From NCBI GenBank assembly GCA_964452085.1, contig CAYVKL010000004.1, forward strand, positions 124,001 through 188,000: a stretch of 64,000 nucleotides of DNA. Reading direction: 5' to 3'. The notes under the pieces were generated by a model. That model made no database searches. It was not told the origin of the DNA and saw nothing but the letters and a program-made list of their open reading frames with translations. This document shows, piece after piece, positions 44,237 through 54,527 of the stretch. Positions within the stretch are counted from its first letter, which is position 1. Each line of letters begins with the position of its first letter. The translations under genes and the position numbers were made by a program. This DNA is from Methanobacterium sp964452085 (GTDB taxonomy: Archaea > Methanobacteriota > Methanobacteria > Methanobacteriales > Methanobacteriaceae).

Positions 44237-46426
44237 TTATTTGTAACCCATGGTGAGTACTACTCCAATTATCAAAGATAGAACAAAAAGAATAATAAAT
44301 CCAATTAATGATTTATCACTGTTTTTTATACCTAACCATTTAATGAAATAAATATCGTCCCCAGCTTCCTTATTGACAGTTCCCATTTGGTTTTTGGAGT
44401 TGATAACTTGAGCATTACCACCATAAGCGGTTTGTTTTGAAGTCTTTTCTTTTTTAACAACTTCAGAGTCTCTAGTTTTAATTGGTTTTCCTACATTTGT
44501 AGAAACTATGTTCTTATTATCTGAGAATCCCCTGAGTTTAGATTGAGTTAATGGTGGTTGTTTTGTATCAATATTTTTAGTTTGACCATTAATAGGAATA
44601 GGTGGAGAAACATCAGAGGGGAGTTCTTTAGTAGTGCTTTGTTCTAAACTAGATTTTGATATATCAGAAGGTTTTTCAATTATTAATAGGCCATCTTCAA
44701 CTTCATCCTGAATATTACGACCTAAATAATTATTATCTGGAACGCTATCATTCCCATGATGACTTAAAGAATTAACCTCAGATTTCGTATTTAACTCAAC
44801 ATCAGAACTTAAAGACTGACTCTTAGAAACATTTTCATGTTCAAGACTGGTATCTAGTGAAGCTTCTTCAGAAACAATATCACTAACTAGGTTATTTTCC
44901 AAAGATTTCTCTTGAGAAACAATTTCTACATCTAGATCAGAACCTGGAGACTCACTCATAGAAACATTATCTTTCCCATTAATTATATCCAATGAATTTT
45001 CTCCAGCATCTGTTCTATTCTCAAGATTAGTATTCCCCAGATCAGTGTCTAAAGATTTATCCTTAGAAAAATCACCTTCTGGTGTTTCTAAGGTAGGACT
45101 GGTAGATTTAATATTATTTTTAGTGATAGATAACTCAGGAGATTGCTCAGGAGATTTTAGTGTTTGATTATCAATATCTAAAGTCTCAACTTCTTTTTCT
45201 TGTTTTAATTTTAAAGAATCGGTTTTGAGAGAAAATTGAGGTATTTTTTTAGGTTTTTCCTCATCAGGGGAAGATATTCGAGATATAATTTTGCTAACCT
45301 GCTCATTATTTATTAGATTCTCATTTTCATAAGAATCATCCCTTATAATTTTAGAGGGTTGCTCATTTTTAGAAGAATATATATCACGATAATAATTTCT
45401 ATTTTTAGATTTAAATCCATATTTCTTGGATTTAATCTGATTAACAGCTATTTCCGCGTATATTTTCAATTTTGAGGGTTCGACTTTAATAAATTCTTCC
45501 AATGGCTTTAAAGCACTCTGATCACCTATTACGCCCAAAGCCTGAACAGCCTCCTGTTTTATTTCAGAATCAGGATATTTTAGCGATCTGACAAGGCTAT
45601 CAACATCATTAAGAAGTTTATATTTATTTATATCAGGTTTAGAGTCACCGTAATAAGCTTGCCTGTAGTAAGCTCTATTTTTTATTTTCGGCTCTTTGTT
45701 GAGATAGTTGGAATATACAACAGCAATGGAGTCAGATTCTGTATTTGCTTCAGATTGGGTTTCTCCATTTTCTTCCAATTGATTTCTAGGGGGAAGTTCA
45801 TCGGATTCCAATTCACTATCTAATACTTCAGATTCATCTTCATATTCAAGATCTAATAGTTCGGATTCACTATCTTCATATTCAGGATCTAATACTTCGG
45901 ATTCATAATCTTCAGATTCAAGATCTAACACTTCAGATTCGCCATTTGACCCACTTTTATTAGATTTAGGACCCCCATACACTCCCAATTCATTATCTGT
46001 ACTATCCTTCTCATGAGAAACAGAACTATCATCCGCCTGATAACTTTCATGAGATTCAGGGCCTTCTCGGGTAACAAAATCATCTGAAGATTCTAAATCA
46101 TTATTTAGTTTAGTTTTATTTTCTAATCTTGCTTTTTCATAAGATTCTCTATTTTGATCAATGGAATCAAAGGATTTGACATCATTTGAAGTAACATCAT
46201 CCTCAGAAGGTGCAAAATCATCAGAATTAGCTAGTTCACTCACTTCAATAACATCATCATTAAAAGATGATCCCTTAGAAAGTTTTTTCTTATTATCCAA
46301 CTCTTCATCTAAATTTTCAACGTATTTTAAAGGGCCATAACATTGACATGATACAAAATCATCGGGAGACTCTCCCTCCCGAAGTTTATAGTAACCTCCG
46401 CATCGTTGACATATTAAATAGCCCAT
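44237..46426 (-). CDS. Long disordered zinc-ribbon protein with C-terminal membrane anchor
   Basis: 729 residues. N-terminal ribbon CQRCGGYYKLREGESPDDF with CQC, shared with the proteins at 22295 and 28339 (here the last CGG is CYG). A long acidic, Ser-rich region follows with near repeats of SEVLD and EYEDSESE. A short HEAT-like pair lies at about 265-335 (SLVRSLKYPDSEIKQEAVQA, LGVIGDQSALKPLEEFI). More disordered Ser/Asp/Glu repeats lead to one C-terminal membrane helix (IGFIILFVLSLIIGVVL). GGTG 5 nt before the ATG. Probably a tail-anchored scaffold; function unknown. Confidence 0.72.
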   Translation of the reverse strand: MGYLICQRCGGYYKLREGESPDDFVSCQCYGPLKYVENLDEELDNKKKLSKGSSFNDDVIEVSELANSDDFAPSEDDVTSNDVKSFDSIDQNRESYEKARLENKTKLNNDLESSDDFVTREGPESHESYQADDSSVSHEKDSTDNELGVYGGPKSNKSGSNGESEVLDLESEDYESEVLDPEYEDSESELLDLEYEDESEVLDSELESDELPPRNQLEENGETQSEANTESDSIAVVYSNYLNKEPKIKNRAYYRQAYYGDSKPDINKYKLLNDVDSLVRSLKYPDSEIKQEAVQALGVIGDQSALKPLEEFIKVEPSKLKIYAEIAVNQIKSKKYGFKSKNRNYYRDIYSSKNEQPSKIIRDDSYENENLINNEQVSKIISRISSPDEEKPKKIPQFSLKTDSLKLKQEKEVETLDIDNQTLKSPEQSPELSITKNNIKSTSPTLETPEGDFSKDKSLDTDLGNTNLENRTDAGENSLDIINGKDNVSMSESPGSDLDVEIVSQEKSLENNLVSDIVSEEASLDTSLEHENVSKSQSLSSDVELNTKSEVNSLSHHGNDSVPDNNYLGRNIQDEVEDGLLIIEKPSDISKSSLEQSTTKELPSDVSPPIPINGQTKNIDTKQPPLTQSKLRGFSDNKNIVSTNVGKPIKTRDSEVVKKEKTSKQTAYGGNAQVINSKNQMGTVNKEAGDDIYFIKWLGIKNSDKSLIGFIILFVLSLIIGVVLTMGYK

Positions 46427-46754
46427 ATTTTCACCAAAAATAAAATTTGTTTAATTCTATTAGAAAAATTTTTATCAATAACTATTCTGTTCAACATTTT
46501 AAATACAATTTTCCCTATCCACCACATTAAGTTAATGAACTCTAATCTTACAATTAAGATGTTTTTATGTAAGAGAACACATATCCGCAATCAAACAATG
46601 AGTAATATTTAATAAAATTACAAATTACTATGAGGAATAATTACTATATGGAATAAAATTTAATTGTTAATAAAATTATTCATTGAATTCTAATTCTAAT
46701 AATATCGAGAGCAACTATAAGAATACTTTTTAAGTTAAATATGAAAATCAATGT
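46427..46754. other. Intergenic region between divergent genes
   Basis: 328 bp, AT-rich; I see no gene, repeat or strong hairpin. It contains the promoters of the disordered protein and the MFS gene; no ribosome site precedes the latter. Confidence 0.3.
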
Positions 46755-48134
46755 ATGGACGATCGTGCTAGAAACAGGATTTTAATCCTCATTTTCATTG
46801 GCGTTTTTATGGGATCACTGGATATTGGAATAATCGGTCCAGCCCTCCCTGCGATACAAGAACAGTTTACAGTTAATGAACGTATTTTATCATGGATTTT
46901 CGCCATTTACATTCTATTTTTCATGATTGGTACACCCTTAATGGCAAAATTATCTGATATTTATGGCAGAAGAAACCTTTACATTATAGATGTGTTCCTG
47001 TTCGCTTTAGGATCTGCTATCACCTTTACATCAACATCATTTGAACAGTTATTGATAGGAAGGGCTATTCAGGGTTTTGGTGCAGGAGGGATCTTCCCTG
47101 TTGCCAGTGCTTTCATTGGAGATACATTTCCCCCTGAAAAAAGAGGTGGAGCTCTGGGAATTATAGGATCCGTGTGGGGGTTATCCGGAATTTTAGGACC
47201 ATTACTTGGAGCTCTCTTACTGAATTTTGGTTGGCAGTGGCTTTTCATAATTAACATCCCCATTGCGGTTCTGATTATCTCACTCAGCTTCTACATTTTA
47301 CCACCTTCCAAAGGAAGTAAAGATGTTAATTTTGACTGGGATGGTACTGCAGTATTTGCTATACTGGTAGGGGCACTGGCATTTGGTGTTAATCAAATTG
47401 ACACCAATAACGTGGTTAACAGCCTATCTTCACTGTATGTGTGGCCATTTTTGTTACTGGCAATAATTTTATTACCTGTTTTAATTAAAATCGAGAAAAA
47501 AGCTCCGGATCCTGTGGTAGAGATTGATCTTTATCAGAGTCGTGAAGTAAAGATTGCAACTAGCATTGCTATTGGAACTGGATTGTGTCAAACTGCCATT
47601 ATCTTCATGCCCGCACTTGCAGTTATTGCCCTCTCATTATCCACTTCCAGTGCGAGTTTAATGGTAATCCCTCTGGTTTTAGCTCTGGGAATTAGTGCAC
47701 CTATTATTGGACGTTTACTGGATAAATTTGGTACTAAAATCGTTATGTTCACTGGGACTTTAATTCTGGTTGTGGGTATTTTCATGTTAAGCTTCTTTGC
47801 CAGCAACTTCTACCTTTACATAATTTCCGGAGTTATTATGGGTCTTGGTTTAGGTACTGTAATTGGATCACCACTTCGATACATTATGTTAACTGAAACT
47901 CCTTCCAAAAAACGGGCAGCTGGACAGGCACTGATAAATTTCAATGCTAGTGCAGGTCAATTAGTGGGGGGTGCCTTGATAGGCGCAGTTATAGGTTCTC
48001 AAGGAGGAAAATTAATTGGATATGAATCTGCCTATATTTTAATTGGCTTCATAGCCGTGAGTATGTTGCTTCTTACTTTGGGACTTAAAAGCCGTCAAGA
48101 TCAGCTAAAAACCATGAAAGGAAATAATTTTTGA
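46755..48134 (+). CDS. MFS multidrug exporter (DHA2-like)
   Basis: 459 residues with about 14 membrane helices. MGSLDIGIIGPALPAIQEQF (helix 1), DIYGRRNLY (motif A, loop 2-3), GRAIQGFGAGGIFPVASAFI (helix 4) and FPPEKRGGALGIIGSVWGLS with GPLLGALL (motif C) mark the drug:H+ antiporter group. Substrate unknown. No ribosome site is evident at the ATG, so the mRNA could be leaderless. Single gene. Confidence 0.88.
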   Translation: MDDRARNRILILIFIGVFMGSLDIGIIGPALPAIQEQFTVNERILSWIFAIYILFFMIGTPLMAKLSDIYGRRNLYIIDVFLFALGSAITFTSTSFEQLLIGRAIQGFGAGGIFPVASAFIGDTFPPEKRGGALGIIGSVWGLSGILGPLLGALLLNFGWQWLFIINIPIAVLIISLSFYILPPSKGSKDVNFDWDGTAVFAILVGALAFGVNQIDTNNVVNSLSSLYVWPFLLLAIILLPVLIKIEKKAPDPVVEIDLYQSREVKIATSIAIGTGLCQTAIIFMPALAVIALSLSTSSASLMVIPLVLALGISAPIIGRLLDKFGTKIVMFTGTLILVVGIFMLSFFASNFYLYIISGVIMGLGLGTVIGSPLRYIMLTETPSKKRAAGQALINFNASAGQLVGGALIGAVIGSQGGKLIGYESAYILIGFIAVSMLLLTLGLKSRQDQLKTMKGNNF

Positions 48135-48301
48135 TTATTTCCTTGATGGTTTGATAATTATGTAGTTTGATTATGAATTAATTAGATAAATAAAGTTTAA
48201 TCTTATCAATTGGATATTTAAGTGACGAATAAGAAAAATATTTAATAAATAGGATTAGTCAGGTAATATATAATAATTAAGCCAATTAAAAAAAATTGAT
48301 T

Positions 48302-49711
48302 TTATCTATATTTTTTGCATCCCAATTCTATGCCTTTCATCATCTTCGATTTAAGGTCATCATAATTGGTAATAGCTCCGGGACCTATGTGAAGAATAAT
48401 ATCTCCTGGTTTGGAGTGTTTTATGGAAAGTTCACCCGCTTTGACCATGTCTTCCACTGCTATCTTAAGAGCACTCGAATCCTTAGCTCCTTCAATTACA
48501 TCATTGGCAGAGGCCATATCTAAAACCTTGGTGGTCTCATTATATCCACTGGCGATTATAACTTTAGCATATTCTCCAAGAATTTTACCTATCTCAGACT
48601 TATCACGAGGGTTAGTACTGTCTGGGTTATCCATCAAAATGATTAAATCTGAACCTTCAGGTTCTATGAACTGATTTAGGGTAGAAATAATTCCTTCGGG
48701 AACAAAAGCAGCATCGAAATGAACTTTACGGCCAGAATAATCCCCAATATATTCTAAATGTCCAGGAATGCCTTTAAATTTAATTAAACCATTTTTTATA
48801 GACTCTTCTTTTAACCCATAAGCTAAAGCAACTGCGGCTGCGGCTATGGAGTTTTCAAAGTAGTATCCGCGCACGTTAAATTCAGATTCAAACTCTCCTT
48901 CACGTCCCTTTAATTTATATTCAATTCCAATGTTTCCATTCTTATGGGAGCCTGAAACATCACAAGATTTGTTATTGATGCCAAAATATAGGGCATTTAT
49001 ATCTGATTTCAGTAGTATATCCTTACATTGTACACTTGAAATTAACACTTCACTGGAATTAGTTATCATTAACTTTCTTTCCGTATATTTTTCCAGTGAT
49101 CCCTCAAATTCGGATAAATGATCAGAATAAATGTTAGTTATTAATCCAACCTTTAGATTAAGCTCTGAAAGTAGTCTGATTGTACCGTGAGGTAATTCCA
49201 AGACAGCTAAATCGCTTTTAAGATGGTCTCCTTTAATTATACCCTCAACAATAACTTCACTGAGAAGATTACCATGCAATGATGAACAGGTCCAAACATT
49301 GTAACCTGCATTTTCAAATATTTCAGAAATAATGTGAGTGGTACTGGTCTTTCCCAGGGTTCCAGTAACTCCAATAACATCCATGTTTATTACATTGTCT
49401 AATATTTGTGCTATATCCTGATTAATCAGTAATTTAAGTTCATTACTAATTAGATGGTGTCTGATTGGAGAATCCTTAGGTATGTTAGGAGAAATATAAA
49501 CCGCATCAACATTTTCGATATTAGCAGGATTGTCCAGACCTAAATGAAGACAAACACCCTCAGCCTCCATTTTTTTTAAGGTCTTTTGAACGCTTTCTGG
49601 AAAATCCTCCAGTTTCTTTTGATCAGTTATCTGAACCTGGTGCCCCGCGTAATTCAGAATTCGAGCAGCAGGTCGACCTGCATTACCGGCACCAATAACA
49701 ACGCACTTCAT
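48302..49711 (-). CDS. Mur ligase homologue, probable pseudomurein peptide ligase
   Basis: 469 residues. An N-terminal Rossmann-like part (VVIGAGNAGRPAARILNYAG) resembles MurD. The ATP site is GVTGTLGKTSTTHII; LAVLELPHGTI holds the Mg-binding Glu, and GLITNIYSDHLSEFEGSLE is the conserved central strand with His. The C-terminal domain has LIILMDNPDSTNPRDKSEIG and ILHIGPGAI. In Methanobacteriales such ligases are held to add amino acids to the pseudomurein peptide, whose order differs from murein, so the exact amino acid is not assigned. GGAG 7 nt before the ATG. Confidence 0.82.
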   Translation of the reverse strand: MKCVVIGAGNAGRPAARILNYAGHQVQITDQKKLEDFPESVQKTLKKMEAEGVCLHLGLDNPANIENVDAVYISPNIPKDSPIRHHLISNELKLLINQDIAQILDNVINMDVIGVTGTLGKTSTTHIISEIFENAGYNVWTCSSLHGNLLSEVIVEGIIKGDHLKSDLAVLELPHGTIRLLSELNLKVGLITNIYSDHLSEFEGSLEKYTERKLMITNSSEVLISSVQCKDILLKSDINALYFGINNKSCDVSGSHKNGNIGIEYKLKGREGEFESEFNVRGYYFENSIAAAAVALAYGLKEESIKNGLIKFKGIPGHLEYIGDYSGRKVHFDAAFVPEGIISTLNQFIEPEGSDLIILMDNPDSTNPRDKSEIGKILGEYAKVIIASGYNETTKVLDMASANDVIEGAKDSSALKIAVEDMVKAGELSIKHSKPGDIILHIGPGAITNYDDLKSKMMKGIELGCKKYR

Positions 49712-50297
49712 AATTATTCTCCACAGTGAGTTTCACTTTTTTGATAAATATACTAACTATATAATTTAATTTTATTCATGATTCATCTGTTAATTAGGAA
49801 ATAATCATTTTGTCTGATATTTTTGATTAATTAAGTGCTTAAATAAAGAACATGTTCCTAATGTAGATAGGACTTTTTACTTTAGATAAATTATTATCAT
49901 TTTTATTTCTAATTAATAAATTTTTTATAAATATAATTACTTAATAAAATTCTGGGTTATGTAAGATAAACTGAAAATTATTCTAACTTCAAATTGTATT
50001 TTAAAGAATATATATTTGACGAATTTGAATTAATAAATAGATTTTATCATTCAAATGAGTATTAAAAGGATTATTATTTTTTATTGATTAGTGGACATTT
50101 AAACCCATCTATCAACCTAAATTCAAGAGATCAATGAACAGATTATCATATTTTTAAATTATAAGATTAGGTGAAAAGGATAATAAGGTAGAAGTTTAAA
50201 TTTATTAGTATAAAATTGTGTTAAATTAAATAATCAGTATTAATATAGAAAATAGATTGTTTCTAATAATTTTTATAAAAAAAGAGGAGAGTAAATT
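49712..50297. other. 586-bp region between divergent genes
   Basis: Strongly AT-rich. No frame with a ribosome site and no convincing hairpin. It separates the Mur ligase homologue and dapL, whose products both serve cell-wall or lysine metabolism; GAGGAG precedes dapL. Confidence 0.35.
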
Positions 50298-51533
50298 ATG
50301 GCAGTTCAAATCAATGAAAACTACCTTTTGCTGGAAAGCAACTACATTTTTTCGGAAATAAACCAGAGAGTTGAAAAATTCCAAAATGATAACCCTGAAG
50401 CCAGTATAATTCGTATGGGTATTGGTGATGTTACCCGACCGTTACCAGTGGCTGTTATTAGTAAATTTCATGAAGCTGTGGATGAAATGGGCCACGGAGA
50501 ATCTTTCAGAGGTTATGGTCCTGAACAGGGTTATGATTTTTTAATTGAAAAAATCATCAAACATGACTTTATTCCCCTTGGGATCGAATTATCTAAAGAT
50601 GAAATATTTGTCAGTGACGGGGCTAAATGTGATACTGGTAATATTCAGGAAATATTTGGCATTGAAAACACAGTTGCTGTAACCGATCCTGTTTATCCCG
50701 TATATGTGGATAGTAATGTGATGGCAGGACGAACCGGACCTATGGGAAAGGATGGGCGTTACCAGAAACTGGTTTATATTCCTTGCACAGAGGATAATGG
50801 ATTTGTCCCAGAACTTCCTGAAACTCCAGTGGATTTAATTTATTTATGCTTCCCAAACAATCCTACCGGTACTGCATTAACTAAAGAACAACTCAAAGAA
50901 TGGGTAGATTATGCTCGTGAAAACAATTCTATTATTCTCTTTGATGCGGCATATGAATCTTTCATCCAGGAAGACAACATACCACACAGTATTTACGAAG
51001 TTGAAGGTGCTCGTGAAGTTGCTATAGAGTTTAGAAGCTTTTCCAAAAATGCTGGTTTCACTGGTACTCGATGTGCTTACACTGTGGTTCCTAAAGAAGT
51101 AATGGGCTTTGATGCTGATGGAAATCCCCATTCCGTTAACAGTTTATGGAATCGTAGGCAAACTACTAAATTTAACGGTGTATCTTATCCTATTCAGGTC
51201 GCTGCCAGTGCAGTTTATTCGGATGATGGACAAAAAGAAATCAAGGAATCCATCGCTTATTATATGAATAATGCAGCCATTATTAGGGAGAGTTTAAGCT
51301 CAATTAATTTAAGGATTTATGGAGGAGTTAACTCACCTTACATCTGGATAAAAACTCCTGATGATATGGATTCCTGGCAATTCTTTGATTATCTATTGAA
51401 CAAAGCCCATATTGTAGGCACACCTGGAGTGGGTTTTGGACCAAGTGGTGAAGGTTATCTTAGATTAACCGCTTTTAACACACTTGAAAACACCAAAGAA
51501 GCCATGCTAAGAATTTCTAAATTATCTTTATAA
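50298..51533 (+). CDS. dapL: LL-diaminopimelate aminotransferase
   Basis: 411 residues, the usual length of DapL. MGIGDVTRPLP near residue 39, HGESFRGYGPEQGYDFL, SDGAKCDTGNIQ, YLCFPNNPTGTAL (PLP ring), DAAYESFI and FRSFSKNAGFTGTRCAYTV with the PLP-binding Lys are all present. It converts tetrahydrodipicolinate to LL-diaminopimelate in one step toward lysine, which Methanobacteriales use for protein and wall peptide. GAGGAG before the ATG. Confidence 0.95.
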   Translation: MAVQINENYLLLESNYIFSEINQRVEKFQNDNPEASIIRMGIGDVTRPLPVAVISKFHEAVDEMGHGESFRGYGPEQGYDFLIEKIIKHDFIPLGIELSKDEIFVSDGAKCDTGNIQEIFGIENTVAVTDPVYPVYVDSNVMAGRTGPMGKDGRYQKLVYIPCTEDNGFVPELPETPVDLIYLCFPNNPTGTALTKEQLKEWVDYARENNSIILFDAAYESFIQEDNIPHSIYEVEGAREVAIEFRSFSKNAGFTGTRCAYTVVPKEVMGFDADGNPHSVNSLWNRRQTTKFNGVSYPIQVAASAVYSDDGQKEIKESIAYYMNNAAIIRESLSSINLRIYGGVNSPYIWIKTPDDMDSWQFFDYLLNKAHIVGTPGVGFGPSGEGYLRLTAFNTLENTKEAMLRISKLSL

Positions 51534-51717
51534 TTTAGAATAATATATTTAAATGTTTAAATTAGGGTTAAAAGCCCCTATTCTTATTTTTTTGAGAAAT
51601 TAAAGGCTATAAGAAATTAAAGACTTTTTAGAATTAAATGTTTAAAAATTTAGAAAATATTGATTTTATAATAATTAGTTAAAAATAAAGGTTCAAAAAA
51701 AGATTAAAAACCTGAAA

Positions 51718-52554
51718 TTACAATAATTTCATGTAATCCTTTAAAGCCTCTTTATAACTCCTTATTTCTGGGAATCCTTCCATTTTCCAGTTATAATTTT
51801 CTAGGACCGAATATTTCGGGCGTGGCGCTGGACTACCGAATTCTTCAGTGGTTACTGGATTCAGTTCAACTTTGATACCTGCATTTTCAAAGATTAACTG
51901 AGCATATTCATACCATGAGCAGTATTCACTGTTTGTAACATGATAAATTCCGTAAGCGGGTTTTGTAATTAGTTTATTTATAGCTTCAGCCAGATCCACG
52001 GTGTACGTAGGGGATCCAATTTGATCACTAACCACAGATATAGTGTCATACTTCTCAGCAAGATTTAACATGGTGGTAACGAAGTTAGGTCCATGATATC
52101 CATATAACCAGGAGGTTCGCACAATATAAAATTTGTTTAAGATGTCACGAATGTAAAGTTCTCCTAAATGTTTGGTTATCCCATATACTCCCATTGGATT
52201 AGTTTGGTCATATTCACGATAAGGAATACCCTTTGTACCATCAAAAACATAATCTGTGCAAATGTAAACCAGTGCACAATCAGTTTCCCTGCAAGCAACT
52301 GCCACATTTCTTGTTCCCAATGCATTTACCTGATATGCTAAGTCTGGCTTTGTTTGGCTACCATCAACATCAGTGAAAGCAGCAGCATGGATTACAACAT
52401 CTGGATTTATACCTTTAACAGTTTGTATGGTTTTTTCAATGTCCGTTATATCCATGGTGTTAATGGTAGTAGTGCTAATATCATGATCTTTTTTCAAGAT
52501 TTCCTCAAGATCGTGCCCTAACATTCCTTCTGCGCCAATAATCAATACTTTCAT
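51718..52554 (-). CDS. RmlD-like dTDP-4-dehydrorhamnose reductase
   Basis: 278 residues. NAD(P)-binding GAEGMLGHDLEEIL at the start, DVVIHAAAFTDVDGSQTKPD, the active-site pair in YGITKHLGE (Y-x3-K), VRTSWLYGYHGPNFVTTML and the C-terminal RPKYSVLENYNW agree with RmlD. It makes dTDP-rhamnose in typical cases, but the other rml genes are not in the window, so another nucleotide sugar is possible. Likely supplies surface glycans or glycoproteins. Confidence 0.85.
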   Translation of the reverse strand: MKVLIIGAEGMLGHDLEEILKKDHDISTTTINTMDITDIEKTIQTVKGINPDVVIHAAAFTDVDGSQTKPDLAYQVNALGTRNVAVACRETDCALVYICTDYVFDGTKGIPYREYDQTNPMGVYGITKHLGELYIRDILNKFYIVRTSWLYGYHGPNFVTTMLNLAEKYDTISVVSDQIGSPTYTVDLAEAINKLITKPAYGIYHVTNSEYCSWYEYAQLIFENAGIKVELNPVTTEEFGSPAPRPKYSVLENYNWKMEGFPEIRSYKEALKDYMKLL

Positions 52555-52678
52555 GTCTTTTCAACTCATTTATCTTTTGTAAAATAGTAAATTTTTGGTT
52601 TATAGTATAATATTTAACATTGCAGATGATTATACTTTTTAAAAATAATTATTAAATCCTAGATCATTAAAAAAGTTT

Positions 52679-53872
52679 TTATGTGGAATATTCTGAGTTA
52701 ATACGTACATAATCATAGCTAAGATCACAACCATAGGCTGTGGCTTTGAATTTTCCAAGGGACAGATCAACGGTAATTTTTATTTCTTCCCTTTCCATTA
52801 TACTTTCAGCCAATTCTAATTCTTCAGTACCCTCAAAAGCTTTTATTTGGCCATTGCTGACGATATCCACAAATCTATCCCCTTCTTCAAGGCGAACACT
52901 TATTTTGTTTTCATCCATGCTGGCTTGAGAGTATCCTACTGCTGCTACAATCCGGCCCCAGTTTGGATCTGCTCCAAAAAGGGCAGTTTTAACTAGGGGA
53001 GATTTAACTATGGATTTAGCAGCATATCTTGCATCATCCTGTGTTAGGGCACCTTTCACTTCTACTTCCATGAATTTAGTTGCTCCTTCACCATCATGAG
53101 CCATCATTCGAGCCAGTTCCCCGCAAAGGTATTCCAGGGCTTCCTGAAAATTTTCATCAACTTTCCCAGTTCCAGGCTTCGACATTAAGACGACTATGTC
53201 ATTGGTGCTTTCATCGCCATCAACTACTACCATGTTGAAACTTTTTGCTACTGCTTCGTTTAGAGATTTTTCAAGTTCATCAGGGCTAGCTTCTAAATCT
53301 GTTGCAATGAAAGAAAGCATTGTGCCCATGTTAGGTGCAATCATCCCCGAACCCTTGGTTATTCCACCAATACGGATGGTTTCACCATTTTTCAGTTTGG
53401 TTTCAACAGCAAATTCTTTGGGATAGGTATCTGTGGTCATTATGGCTTCTGCAGCATTTCGCGAAGCTTGGGCGGAGTTATCTAATCTGCGAAGTGCATC
53501 AGTAATGAGATTACTAATAATGGTTACTGGTAATTGACGACCTATGATACCTGTGGATGCAACTGCCACATCAGCAGCAGGTATTTTGAGACTTTCGGCC
53601 ACCTGAAATGCCATTAATTCTCCATCTTCAATTCCTTTTTTGCCTGTGAAACAGTTGGCATTGCCACTGTTTGCTACCACTGCTGAGAGTTTACCATCTT
53701 TAACAGCTTTTCTGGTAATAATAATTGGGGCGGCTTGAACTTTATTGTTTGTAAACACTGCTGCAGCACTACTTTCAGGATAATGGATAACTGCAACCCC
53801 ATAATTATCTTCACATGCTCCAGCTGCCGTCAAACCTTCAACTGCACATATTCCGCCTTCAATTTTTTTCAT
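52679..53872 (-). CDS. argJ: Glutamate N-acetyltransferase / amino-acid acetyltransferase
   Basis: 397 residues from ATG 53872, with GGCGGGG just upstream. GGICAVEGLTAAG start, ANSGNANCFTG, and the self-cleavage region KGSGMIAPNMGTMLSFIATD, where Thr of GTML becomes the N-terminal nucleophile of the beta chain. ADPNWGRIVAAVGYS and the final asparagine-containing INSEYST are also conserved. ArgJ recycles acetyl groups in arginine synthesis. No other arg gene nearby. Confidence 0.93.
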   Translation of the reverse strand: MKKIEGGICAVEGLTAAGACEDNYGVAVIHYPESSAAAVFTNNKVQAAPIIITRKAVKDGKLSAVVANSGNANCFTGKKGIEDGELMAFQVAESLKIPAADVAVASTGIIGRQLPVTIISNLITDALRRLDNSAQASRNAAEAIMTTDTYPKEFAVETKLKNGETIRIGGITKGSGMIAPNMGTMLSFIATDLEASPDELEKSLNEAVAKSFNMVVVDGDESTNDIVVLMSKPGTGKVDENFQEALEYLCGELARMMAHDGEGATKFMEVEVKGALTQDDARYAAKSIVKSPLVKTALFGADPNWGRIVAAVGYSQASMDENKISVRLEEGDRFVDIVSNGQIKAFEGTEELELAESIMEREEIKITVDLSLGKFKATAYGCDLSYDYVRINSEYST

Positions 53873-54113
53873 ATACACCCCGCCTTATATTATGAGTCAT
53901 TTTTATCAATTTTTAATTAATACTGACAAATTCCATTAGCAGACAAATATTTTATTAAATTTTATTATCCTTAAGTTAAAAAATCATCCACTATTTTAGG
54001 AATTTATAATATGAATTCATCGTGTTTTGAAGTCACAATTAGCTTATTGATTTAATTCCAGGTTATGAAACAGTGGAAATGAAAGATGAGGAATTAATTT
54101 TGATTTTAACAGA

Positions 54114-54431
54114 CTAAGGTGTGGTGTTTTGATTACTTGTTTGGTTACCAGTATTTTGGTTATTATTGGGAGTCGTGGTTGGTTCCTCATAAACATCCTG
54201 AGAATTAGATGTTTGTTCTATGGGAGGAGAATTGGTGGTTGTGTTTGTATTGCTGGAATTTTTTACATTGTAAACAACTGGAAGATCTCCTGGTTCTTTA
54301 ATGCTAAAATTAGTGTTTTGTGGCTTGTAGAAACTAAAATCCGTGAAAATACTTGCTCCAGTTCCAAATCCAAATGCAATTAGTGAGATGACCAGTGCAA
54401 CGGCTGCCTTTCCTTTTATTTCCGGATTCAT
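54114..54431 (-). CDS. Small exported Thr/Asn-rich membrane protein
   Basis: 105 residues. One N-terminal membrane helix (AAVALVISLIAFGFGTGASI) and an outside tail that is Asn/Thr/Gln/Ser-rich, ending NNNQNTGNQTSNQNTTP with several N-x-T sites. It follows the palm-domain gene by 96 bp in the same direction and may be the last gene of that operon. No recognisable family. Confidence 0.6.
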   Translation of the reverse strand: MNPEIKGKAAVALVISLIAFGFGTGASIFTDFSFYKPQNTNFSIKEPGDLPVVYNVKNSSNTNTTTNSPPIEQTSNSQDVYEEPTTTPNNNQNTGNQTSNQNTTP

Positions 54432-54527
54432 CCAATCGAACTCTTTTTTGTATATTAATGAACTTATATGTCGTTATTTTCTATCTTTTTTATTAAATAA
54501 ATAATTTTTGAAGAATTTTTGAATTAG

